From: Dipteris shenzhenensis
Taxonomy: Eukaryota; Polypodiophyta; Polypodiopsida; Gleicheniales
Reading direction: 5' to 3' (one strand)
DNA length: 64,000 nt
Assembly (NCBI GenBank): GCA_047967505.1
Contig: CM106539.1
Numbering within the stretch: the first letter of the stretch is position 1; each line of letters starts with the position of its first letter. Position numbers and translations under genes: made by a program. Positions 54,517-64,000 of this stretch are shown one piece after another. Under the pieces are notes generated by a model that did no database searches, had not been told where the DNA came from, and saw nothing but the letters and a program-made list of their open reading frames with translations.

Positions 54517-56601
54517 GTGATCCTCTGACGGTGTGGACATGTCATGTGGAAGCTACCAAATATACTGACATCAGCGCGATATCAATGTACAAAGAAACTT
54601 ACCAGGGGGCTCTTTAATCTCCCATTGTCTCTCCGTGGATTTTGTGATAAGAGAAGTATTAATGAAAGGAAGAAACAACGGCCAGTCTGTCCTCCCCCCT
54701 CGCGGCCAGTTGTTGATTCCCTCCCTCGAAAATCATGCCTCTTTCCCAAAATTTATGCCGTCCCCAAAAATTGTTGCCTACAATGCTTGCCCGCCTCGAA
54801 ATTCGTGCTACCTCGGTATGAAGGTATTTGTGCTGGTCGATGCCGCCTTCGGAATCTACACAGACCTGTAGCCCATTGTCTCTGCGTCCCTGTCTGTCGT
54901 GTGGCGCCATGATCCGCGTTGCAAACTCTACGTGGTGCATTGTGATCCATGTCGCTATCGTGTAGACGCTTGCAACCACGACAACCCCATGCCATGTAGA
55001 CGATCTGCCTCACTGCCTATGACCTCGCCAGTCCACAGATCACCAGTGTTTAGCCCCTCTGCCCCGTTGGCACTACCGCCAACTGCTGCCCCCTGTCACG
55101 TCGCCTCTGCTGCCGATAGCATTTAAAGCTCCCCTTGCATTTCAAAAAATCCCCCTGTCCCCTCCTCTCTTTCAATTCCTTTCCCCTATATCGGAATTTC
55201 AACAAAAAAAAACCCTTCTCTTGCAATTTAGAAAAAAAAAGAGAAAGATAAAAGATAAAAAGGGAGAAAATAAGAGGAAAAGTTAGAATATTAAAAAAAA
55301 AAGTTATATAAATCAAAATAAGTTCAAAAAGAAAAAAGAAAAGAAGGGGTTAGGCATATTCGAGCGATTGGACGAAGTGTGGTCGCTTCGCAAAAGAAAA
55401 GGGAGTGAAAAGGCAATATAATACTACTATATAATACACAATTGCATGGTGACAAGGGTCAAGCGATTGACCTACTTAAACTTAAGAAGAGCATTTAGGG
55501 CAAAGAATGAATTAATAATGCATTTGCATGTAGGATAATGAAGTAGTAGATGCATGTGCATGTAGGATCATACATTAGAAATAGAAAAAACTCAAGAATT
55601 GAGCACGTGCACAATTATTACCTTGCAAAACTACACAATGGTATCGTACAGAGACGTTGGGCAAATTGGATCCTTTGGAAGGCATCCATGGTGCCTAAGA
55701 GAACTAGATATGGCTAAGTTATTCTCTTAGGTTGGGTTAATGAGCCAAGGTAGTACTTGGGCTCTTCCCAAGCAAGAGGGTGCCAAAAGACATATTAGGA
55801 AAATTAGTAGATGGTAACTTCCTTGCTAAGAATAGCAAGTGGAAACCTTTACATGGCCATAGGTCTTACAACCTTAATTTAGACTAGGATAGTCGAGTAG
55901 TATCTAGGATATCGAAAATATTGATTCATTTGGAATGGTCAATGAAAGGGTCTATAGTCCTACGTAGGTGTTGGACTAGGTGGTGGATATGTAAGTGCTT
56001 AGTAAGGTCTAGTGACCTTAGGTCTGGTGACCTTAGAGAGATCTCAAGTAACTGGTGAGTCATAGATGCATGACTATGGGTGGATCCACAATTAGACCTG
56101 GTGGTCTAGAATGAGTACTCGTTAAGATCTGGTGATCTTGATCTTGTAAGTTTAGGCCTATCTTGTAAGTTTTGGGTAGATCAACCTAAAACTAATGGTT
56201 CCAAGCTGGTCACTTGGAACTTGGACCAATGCATGCATATGAGAGAGAGAGATTAGGAAATGGTATCCTATCGAAAAGGAAAAGTAGAATGGAAATGGAT
56301 TCCTACTAACCCTAATGGATAGAGTCGAATTAGTCTTTATAGGAATGTCCAAAGCAAAGGAGTACATGGACAACACAACATGAAAGATAAGTACTATGTC
56401 TTTCTTATTGACTTATTTGGAAATTTGATTTAAAGGAACATACTAATGTTTGACTTGTTTGGTAGGAGTACCAAATATGAAGATGAAAGATTGAAGTTGT
56501 TGTATGGAAGTTTATGCAGGAACCTAATGAGTGCTAAAGACCATGAAGGCAAAGAAGAGTACCTAGTAGATGAGGACATCTATGTCCCAAGCAAGAGGGC
56601 A
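54517..56601 (+). other. Interior of non-autonomous element
   Basis: 54640-55130 is richer in C and open in several overlapping short frames (for example 54544-54912) with no recognised domain. 55200-55340 is A-rich. 55650-56170 carries repeated 'TCTGGTGATCTTGA'/'GTCTAGTGACCTTAG' phrases. No protease, RT or integrase motif was found on either strand. Confidence 0.6.
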
Positions 56602-57081
56602 TGTCACGGCACAATTTTATAGCCTAGAATGTATTAGGCTAGGTTGATTGAAATGTATTAATTAGAAGATAGGCTAGGTAAATTTAAATGGCTAAATGCC
56701 ATATTGATAATGTATTGGATATGTTAATTGATTAATATAAATGGAGCACTCACACATGTAGGTCCTAGGTTAGGAATGGGTAGGAATGAATGCGTATGCA
56801 TTAATAAATGGTAGGCATAAAGTGTCATAGGCTAAGGGTAGAATAATGGGGTATGCCCAAGGAATGGTTCCCAAGAGGCATGAGAGGTTGTGACCTCTCG
56901 TATGCATGGAAGTGTGACGCATGAGACATTAGGCATTCATATGTGGTATGTGGAATGGTTAGTTGTCAATAGCAAAAGTACACTCACGTGGGCACTTCTT
57001 CCACCCCATTTGGAGGGCCAATGCTTCTCAATTTATGCATCATTTTTTCACACATGTGCATCCTCCAACCGATACGTGACA
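56602..57081 (+). repeat. 3' LTR of non-autonomous element
   Basis: 480 bp, collinear with 54036-54501 with scattered substitutions and small indels. Confidence 0.9.
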
Positions 57082-57116
57082 GACCATTTGAAGGGGGCTT
57101 TAAAGAAAAAGGCACG

Positions 57117-58820
57117 TCTCCCTCGGCTCCCTGACTACCCTTACCAAGGTGGGACCTGTCTTCTTCTTTCTCTGTGAAATTCCAATCTCCCCCCCCAAAT
57201 CCATCTATCTTCCCTCAGATTGTCTTCAATATCTATCCAGCACTCCTCTCTCAGTAGAACTATTCGGTGCATAGATATTGGCTACCCGAACTTATGTTCC
57301 TCTACCATAACCAATACTCCTTCCTACTTCTTTTCCACTCATGCCTCTCACAATAAGACCATTCACAAACATAGCCTAATTGACATAAGGAAAACTAAAA
57401 CCTGTAATTGGCTCCATATTTCAACTCATGTAGCAATATGATCGGCGGTTTAATTTCCTCACCAGTGACATGCAACACCCTCTCACGTTCCATGACAAAA
57501 CTGAGGGGGTTTCCATTTTCCGAGCAAAAACCCCCGAGCGACGAGCGGACAAAAGGTGGGAGGGGTCAAAATATATAGGCTCAAGTCATTTTTGGGGAGC
57601 AAAAATGAAACATTGATAAATAGATATAGATATAAATATACCTTTATATAATAAACATATATAATGTCCAAGTGGTGACTTATTTGATGACTTTCAAAAA
57701 TCCTTTCTTTTCCTTTCACCATTGCTTGGATCATGAAATTTTGAGCAAATATCCTCTTTACGGTTTCTTGGGATGACCTAAGAAAAATAACTAGTACCTT
57801 TTTAATAGACCCTCTAAGTGTATTTTGCCAGAGGAATATGGTTTGAAGAGCTTGCCCCAACCCTATTCCGGTGGCGAAATACCCTTGGAGAGCCTATGCA
57901 GAAGGGGTCATAACTTTTGCTCCTTAGCTCAGATTGAGGAGTTGTAAAAAGGGAAAATGTTCAAATTTTAATTATCTATGCAATGATAGGCTTAAAATTA
58001 TACTTTTTGTAGTTATAAAAGAGAAAAATTAAAAATTTCAAGTTGTATATGAGAGTTACAACTTCTCCCTAATTCATATTATGGTAGGAAGGAGTCCAGT
58101 AGAGACCACATTTCCTTAAAAGTACTTAGGTTAATGATCGATTATAATGGCTTCAAGTATGAGGTTTCCAATATCTTTTTCCTACTTATCCAAGGAATAT
58201 GGTATACATTGTTATATGAGAGCTTCAAATATGGGATTGCTAAAGATTAGGGATAGTCGTTTAAATTGATTGAATTACCATGATACTCAAAAGACATTAT
58301 GGTAGGGAGGTATTTATAGGAGTTTCTAAAGTGTTCACTATTTGTTCATATATAGATGATGTTCTCTAAAATGAGGGTTATAATGAAAAATAAGTAAGTA
58401 TATGGTTCCATCAATGAGAAATTAAGAAAGAATTGTATATTCCTTTGAGAAATATATAAGCATGGTTGGTGACAAAAACTATCGCTCGGACTTTTGTGCT
58501 CGTAGGTTTTTGATCGGAAACTGTGCACATCCACAAATCTGAGACCTTGGACTTGGCCTCAACCCTTACCCCTCTATTGCTGAGACAGTGCCTTATACGC
58601 ATCTTTGAAGAAATTGAAGCGATTCTCTTTACCTCCTCCTGCATGTGGTGCCACACCTTTCATTCTTTTCCTATGAGCCCACCTCTTTTGGTTGATGGCC
58701 TTCAAAACCCTTTGTATCATGCATGCTCTTCCTTCCCGTTACATCTGGCATTTTTTTGTCATCTCGTTGCGAGACATAGATTGTGCTAACCTGAAACCAC
58801 AGACTCTAAGTGACTTTATA
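57117..58820. other. No gene recognised
   Basis: CT-rich to 57470, then AT-rich. Frames on both strands (57483-57860 minus the longest, 125 codons) show no domain. Confidence 0.4.
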
Positions 58821-58829
58821 GATGCAAAG

Positions 58830-59735
58830 GAGAGGAATTTTGGGCAAGTAGACTAGATCGCTTCTATGTCTCAGATGAGGGGTGGTGGATGAGAGGACCT
58901 TTCAGAGGTGAGGTCGTAACCAGTTCAAGCCTTTCCACTCACCTCCCCATGCTCTGGAAATTCTACCTCCCTGAAAGTGTGTGAAACCTAGGGATATCCC
59001 TTTCATCTTCAATAAAAAGTTCTTAAGTCATCAAGGGCTTTGCCATGAAATCAGATAAGCATGGAGAGAGTCACATAGATCGGCGACCGATCCTTGCGTA
59101 GCTTGGGATGTAGTTATCCATAAAGTGATGGCCCTTGCTAGAGACTGTGGGACAGGACAAATAGACTGGAGAGAAAGCACCAAGAATCTTTGTTGGCGGC
59201 ACAAAAAAGGAGGATCAGATTTTGAAATGATGAAGTGGGAGCTAGAGGAAGCAGAAGCAGATAGAGTAAAGGTGATTTCCCCTCAAAACTCTTCTTCCAA
59301 TCTGTAAAAAGAAAACAAGCATGCAAACAAATAGAGAAGGTATAGGACGCAAAGGGTAATACAGTCACAAAATTTTGGCACATGGCAAATGGTTTTCGGT
59401 GGGAGTTAAGTTTGATCATGGGAGAGCTAGTAGTTCAAGTCGTTGATTAGGCAGACAACTTCAAGGAAATTACCAAAGGCCTCAACACCAGAATCTCAAA
59501 GAACCAGAGAAGGAGGCTAGACTACCCGTACTCTAAGGAGGAGTTAAAAGAGGCGGCTAAGGCCTTAGCCAAGGAGAAATCACCAAAGCTAGATGGATTA
59601 ACAGCAGAATTCTATTGGGCCTTCTGGAACATAATGGGGTCAAACCTAACCAAGATGGCAAATGCTACGTCAAGACCAGGGTACCTTGTCCCCATACATT
59701 AATGCAAGGTTGTTGAAACTCTTTCCCAAGAGGCA
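58830..59735 (+). pseudogene. LINE endonuclease end and start of RT
   Basis: + strand text includes W-A-S-R-L-D-R-F-Y-V-S-D (58850) and a following S-x-H-L-P-M-L-W, the C-terminal end of an L1-type endonuclease (R-L-D-R-x-x-x-S ... S-D-H-x-P). At 59510-59680 it reads YPYSKEELKEAAKALAKEKSP and D-G-L-T-A-E-F-Y-W-A-F-W, the RT motif 0 region (usually G-K-S-P-G-P-D-G..E-F-Y). Just after, L-S-P-Y-I-N-A-R-L-L-K-L-F-P-K corresponds to the next RT motif. Frameshifts and stops are common. The RT core is missing: a TIR element starts at 59740 and the zf-RVT part follows it. Confidence 0.7.
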
Positions 59736-59739
59736 GAAC

Positions 59740-60458
59740 CATTAGCAAAAGGCGGAGCTCATTTTGGGGCCCTATAAGAAATTCATGATTTTCTAATTTT
59801 CTTGGCTCAAAATTAAGAATTTCTAGAGTAAGAATCATAAATTTATACGGTCGAGCATTTATTTGGAGATATAAATCGCAAAATAGATTTGAAAATTTCC
59901 ACTCGAACATTTTTTAGTGTGCAATAAATGCTATATAAAAGGATCCAAATGGATTTCTACTATTTTAGTGCAAAATTTGGTGGTTTTGGCATCACAATCG
60001 TGTCCAGAGCATATGAAAACCCCTAAGCAACTTTTGAATCACTAAATTTGGCCTCCCAGAGGGGTAAGAATGACTAGAATACGCGCCTAACAGGAGTGTG
60101 CTTAAGAAAGCAAATGCCCAAATCAATTTTTTAAGCACATTCCTATCAAGTGCCTATTTTGGTCATTTTAACATCTCTGGGAAGACATTTATGACACACT
60201 AAAAAATGCTTGAGCGGGAAGTTCAAAATATAAGCTTATCTGTTTCGGGATTTGATTTGTTATAGCATTTATGACACACTAGAAAACAAGAGTGGGAACT
60301 TTAAAATGTCAGTGTGTCGAGCATCTCTAGAGAGATAAAGTTTATTTTTTTGAAAAAAGAAAATCATTTCCAATGTAAGTTGGCCTCTCTCTCATTGGAG
60401 GATCTCTATTTTTGTCTAACCTAAAAGGCCCCAAAATGAGCTCTGTTTTTTCCTAATG
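59740..60458. mobile_element. Short TIR element nested in LINE
   Basis: 719 bp with 36-bp imperfect terminal inverted repeats (59740-59775 and 60423-60458; 30 of 36 bases agree by eye) beginning CATTAG and containing GAGCTCATTTTGGGGCC. No transposase is encoded. It separates two parts of one LINE, so it is younger than the LINE. A clear target duplication was not found. Its ends match the left ends of the repeats at 1074 and 42608. Confidence 0.75.
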
Positions 60459-60860
60459 CGGCTAAGGGTAGCAGACTAGAGACCAATCCTGATGCTCAAC
60501 ACTTCGTACAAGCTCGTGCTACCCCCTATGTGGTAAAGCGGCAGAGATGACAAATCACTTATTGTTGCACTACGTAGTCTCCAGAGGCATATGGTTCAAA
60601 ATTGAAAGGGCAATCCGTAATTCGGGCGTGATGAAGAGCTTTATGCTAGGGATGTAGTGGAGGGTAGCGCTACTAGGGGACACCTTGAAAATGCCTGCCA
60701 CACTGGCGGCTTGCTGGCCCTATGTGAGAGCCACTGTCATGATGGCCATATGGGAAACCAGGAATCAAATTGTCTTTCTTCATAGACTTGCAATGGGATA
60801 TTGTGAAATGGCCATTGTTTCTCTCACCAAGCATAATTTGAGGGAGGATTTATAATATTG
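60459..60860 (+). pseudogene. LINE C-terminus (zf-RVT)
   Basis: The + frame reads Y-P-L-C-G-K-A-A-E-M-T-NHLLLHYVVSRGIWF, the zf-RVT finger (C..C...E...HL...C) with the final Cys now Tyr. It is followed by about 100 protein-like codons (M-K-S-F-M-L-G-M, then A-T-L-A-A-C-W-P-Y, then A-I-W-E-T-R-N-Q-I) ending at TAA near 60854. It belongs with 58830-59735; the RT core between was deleted before or with the TIR insertion. Confidence 0.7.
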
Positions 60861-60929
60861 TTATAAGGAAAGAGGCATATAATGTTACTTAATAGCCTAG
60901 TCATAGGACTCATGCTTAGGAAAAAGAAG

Positions 60930-61925
60930 GATTTGGGGTTGAATCAGTCTATGTATAAAATAAATTAAGCTATGGAGAGACATAAATCTTGGTTTTGGGT
61001 TCCTAAACGTTTGGAGAAGCCCCCCTTGGACATAGTCTATGCATAAAATAAATTAAGCAATGGAGAGTCATAGGTTAATTAATGCATGATGAAATTAAGC
61101 CATAGAAAAATATAGGTTAATTAAAGTATAATTAAATTAAGCCATAGATAAACATAGCTTAATTAAAGTATAATTAAATTAAGCCATAGATAAACATAGC
61201 TTAATTAAGCATCCATGCACCAAAACTAATTAATTAATTGAATTTGGTAGGAGAATCTTGGTTTTGGGCTCTTAAACATTTGGAGAAGCCCCCCTTGGAC
61301 ATAGTCTATACATAAAATAAATTAAGCTATGAAGAGACATAGGTTAATTAATGCATGAATAGATTAAGCCATAGAGAAACATAGGTTAATTAAAGTAAAA
61401 TCAATTAAGCCATAGATAAACATAGCTTAATTAAGCTTCCATGAGGTGAATAGGAGATGTGAATTTGGTAGAAGGTGTGAATTAAGCCTCCATTCTTAAT
61501 ATGTTTGAACAAGAAAGAACAGTCGTATAAAACAATTGGAGGGATTGTATGGGGTTAATGATAGTAGCATCTCCATGTGTGGATGATGGTGTTGTTTGCG
61601 AGTTCCCTTGACTATCATTATTTTTGTTCTTCATCTTACTTCAAGGATATGAGAGGTGAATTTGGTAGGAGAGGTGAATAGGATAGGAGGGGTGAATAGG
61701 TAGGAGAGGTGAATAGGATAGGAGAGGTGAATTTGAGGTGAATTAAGCCTCCATTCTTAATATGTTTGAATACTTGAAAGAACGGTCGTGTAAAACAATT
61801 GGAGGGATGGCATGAGTCGATGGTAGCAGTATTTACATGTGTTGATGATGGTTTTTTTTGTGAGTTCCCTTCACTTTGATTGTTGTTGTTTTTCGTCTTG
61901 CATTGGAGGTAACGGCAAAGGACTG
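60930..61925. repeat. Complex repeat X, copy 2
   Basis: Module A twice (61014-61245, 61283-61437), C (61485-61645), B minisatellite (61650-61735) and C again (61748-61920): order A-A-C-B-C versus A-B-C-B-C at 24255-25045. Confidence 0.8.
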
Positions 61926-62470
61926 GACTTCCTTGTGAATTGAGACATCCACCTTTTTTTTGTTTTTCTTTTTTTTACCTTGCCATGAGGAAAGGCCTTA
62001 GCCAAGGCGTGACACCCTTCAAAGGAAAAAACATAGTTATTTGTATTAAATAAAAGAAATATTCCTATTGGTTGTTGTGAGCCTTCGTCTTCTTCATGGC
62101 TGTACTTTAATGCATGCATGTTGCATGAGCATTCATTCTGGGGAGTTTTCTTGGCCAGTTCGAAGGTGCTATAGGCGCAAGTTCGCATGCACTAGATTCG
62201 ACCTGCTCCATGCTTCGCTCGTATGATGTGGTTCTCCTGCAAGTAGTACTCCCTATTCTTTGACTGGCGTCAGATTGGGTGATTTCCGGATACCAATTTT
62301 CTTGACCCCTTGTGCAATGGATTCAATGATGGTGGTGGTGGTGGAGTTTGCACTGAATTCAATTGCACATGCAGGTAGCTACTTACGTAGTCTGTATGTG
62401 CTCGGTGCTCCTTGGTATGTAACTTCCCTTAACTAGCTCATCAATTCGCGTCGTTTCTTTCACAGTTGTA
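61926..62470. other. No gene recognised; upstream region of next gene
   Basis: Contains a T-rich run near 61955 and GGTGGTGGTGGTGGAG at 62332. It probably includes the promoter of the gene at 62485, but no TATA box is convincing. Confidence 0.4.
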
Positions 62471-62484
62471 GAAGGATTACAGCC

Positions 62485-64000
62485 ATGGCGGAAGCTCAGA
62501 TGTCAACCGATTCAATGGATACTGACTCTAGGAACTTCATGAGAGGTGTTGGTTTCCTTACTTCACTTTATCCTTCCATTCGAACTTCGTTCTCCTAATC
62601 TTCAAGTCGTTCTTTCGATTTACTCTCTTGTTTTCGTTTTAGCGCTGGAGAAGACATGTGACAAGAGTTCAATCCCTGCAAAGAGTGAAGAGCCCATGAG
62701 CAATGAAGAAACTCCTTCCATGCAACGAGGTATTCTTGCTTCAGCCCGCCAGTATTGCCATAATTCCGTCTCGGGTTTTTGCTTAAAGCTTTGCATGCGC
62801 AATCTTTCAGGTTGTTTTGCAATTGTTTGAGCTGTGTGTTGAAACTTTACCTGTTTGAGACAACATGATTCATTGTATTGGTAGCGATCTAGAAAATTTG
62901 TGAGGAGGGTTTGATATCTGGCTAGCTCTTGAAGAAGGGTGCAAGAAGGTGTGCGCAAATCTCCAACAAGCTGTGCAATCTGAATCTCGGGAAGGTGTCG
63001 AAGCGCTAACAATTTTTGCCTACTTCTCTTGTGATGTTTCTTCCCAGCGAAGTGCACCACCAACCTTTTCATTATTCATTATTTGCATCCCCAACTCCTG
63101 CTCAATTTCTTCTTCCCCACCATTGATCTCTCTCGCTTCATTGGAAATTCTGATGCTACGGGGCCTACTTTCTCTGGTAAGGATTGATTTTTTTGCCCAA
63201 CCTAGGCTACGTGAATCTTTTGTTTCTCCTTTCCCTCTCTCCTTTTCCCTTTCCTTCCTGTAGATCCCTTCCTTGTCTCTACAACCCCTTTCTTCGCCTC
63301 TTACATTGTCTTTCCTCATCCCTCTGTTTGAGGCAATGTCCCTGGTCTCCTTTTGCATTACAAGCTTCCCTGTTTCTAGTAACTGGCGTCGTATCAATTC
63401 CGCTGCCAGTTCATGATGGCCAGGAACTGCAAGGGTGTGCACTCTCATTGAGGTGTTTTTGTGGAGCAATCTAGGGAGCTATAATGCTCCATGTCTCACC
63501 CAAATTGGTCTACCAACTAGATTAGCAACATACGACAGCCCTATATTGACCAAGATCATAAGCAGTAAGAAACCAAAACAGTAGTCTTGCCAAAACAGTA
63601 GTCTTGCGAGGTGCACTTCGATTCATGAGGTGCTTAATCTCTATGGCTCCACACGTCTACATCTGCTAAGGTAAATATTGGTAGCAAGTTTGCTTTTCTT
63701 GGTTTTGTGGAAGTTAAACAGATTACAGAGTTGCCTCCTGCATACACAGTTTCTTATTGCTATGCAGAGCACAAAGCCGCCTCTTCACACTCAGTTTTTA
63801 ATCGCTATACCAAACAAAGCTGCCTGCTTTGACAAACGTTGAAGGGAAAATGATGTTCTATGTATTCTCTTATTTCGGGTGTCTCAAACTCCAGAGATGG
63901 ATATTAAGTGAAGCACTTGGTGGTTGCAGGGGGGCCTATGAAAGCTGTGACAACGGGCTGTATTGATGAATGCCCAAGCCCACTGAGAATTGTGGGCGCA
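62485..64000 (+). CDS. 5' part of unidentified multi-exon gene (runs off edge)
   Basis: An ATG in near-ideal context (GCCATGGCGG) starts exon 1 (62485-62545: MAEAQMSTDSMD...). GT-AG borders and matching phase-1 junctions give exon 2 (62643-62729: A-LEKTCDKSSIPAK...MQR) and exon 3 (62926-62994: A-LEEGCKKVCANLQQ...SRE). A further exon begins after TGGTTGCAG at 63930 (GPMKAVTTGCIDECPSPL) and is open to the window end. Another possible exon is 63048-63176 (acceptor TTCTTCCCAG, donor G/GTAAGG), though that would leave only a 53-bp intron. Exons 2 and 3 open alike (A-L-E-x-x-C-x-K), hinting at exon duplication. I do not recognise the family; product likely soluble. The minus-strand frame at 62620-63072 is treated as a shadow. 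Confidence 0.5.

Larger units (their letters stand above)
54031..57086 (+). mobile_element. Non-autonomous LTR retrotransposon with 5-bp target duplication
   Basis: All structural parts are present. LTRs lie at 54036-54501 and 56602-57081, both TGTCA...TGACA. A primer site for initiator tRNA-Met (54504-54516) follows the left LTR, a short purine-rich tract precedes the right LTR (56590-56600), and identical GACCA duplications flank it at 54031-54035 and 57082-57086. The ~2.1-kb interior contains no gag or pol domain in any frame. It must therefore have been mobilised by a partner element, like LARD/TRIM-type elements. + orientation follows from primer site position. Confidence 0.9.

Noticed and set aside
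54544-55126. Possible captured gene in the non-autonomous LTR element
   Set aside because: Frames of 75-122 codons overlap on both strands, with no domain or consistent reading; not enough for a gene call.
62620-63072. 150-codon minus frame
   Set aside because: Lies across the plus-strand exons whose splice borders and phases agree; no domain on minus.

Overview
The window looks like nuclear DNA of a land plant. It has GT-AG introns, a plant family-1 glycosyltransferase, copia and gypsy elements primed by plant-type tRNA sites, and LINEs with the zf-RVT C-terminus typical of plant LINEs. Very sparse genes, repeat-dominated sequence and an NXPE-type gene make a seed-free vascular plant such as a fern a reasonable guess. 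That is inference, because no diagnostic organelle or rRNA sequence is present.

Only two loci look like ordinary, possibly working genes. One is an intronless NXPE/PC-esterase-like type II membrane protein (15885-17609, +). The other is the 5' part of an unidentified multi-exon gene running off the right edge (62485-64000, +). A UGT gene with one intron (51013-52714, +) is recognisable end to end, but a short deletion inside its PSPG box breaks it.

Layout. 0.5-1.1 kb: decayed OB-fold (RPA1-like) fragment. 1.07-2.41 kb and 42.61-44.04 kb: two copies of one repeat whose first ~36 bp match the terminal inverted repeats of a third element at 59.74-60.46 kb. 3.3-7.8 kb: broken retroelement pieces (gag, LTR with polypurine tract, retropepsin, integrase). 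8-15.6 kb: tandem and dispersed repeats with no convincing gene. 15.9-17.6 kb: NXPE-like gene. 17.8-18.7 kb: minisatellite. 19-20.5 kb: decayed DDE-transposase-like gene of the 'DF(A/S)ENY' type. 20.5-25 kb: repeats, microsatellites, and a GC-rich block with repeated CACGTG-like boxes. 25.3-26.4 kb: 5' end of a copia element (-). 29.1-40.9 kb: a large gypsy element with both LTRs, a tRNA-Asp-like primer site, a decayed pol and about 4 kb of extra coding-like sequence between integrase and the 3' LTR. 41.2-42.0 kb: coding remnant. 44.6-45.0 kb: LINE tail. 45.1-49.3 kb: copia element (-) with 5' LTR, primer site, gag and integrase but no RT. 50.2-50.8 kb: LINE tail. 51.0-52.7 kb: UGT pseudogene. 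53.36-53.64 kb: copia RT/RNase H fragment (-). 54.04-57.08 kb: structurally complete non-autonomous LTR element with matching 5-bp target duplications. 58.8-60.9 kb: LINE remnant split by the TIR element. 60.9-61.9 kb: second copy of a complex repeat seen at 24.3-25.0 kb. 62.5-64.0 kb: unidentified gene.

No operon-like or cooperating gene cluster is visible. The biology is mostly transposon layering. The most unusual items are the extra ORF block of the gypsy element, the DFAENY transposase remnant, the gene-carrying TIR repeat family and the plant NXPE-like gene. Element borders are exact only where LTR ends, primer sites and target duplications agree.
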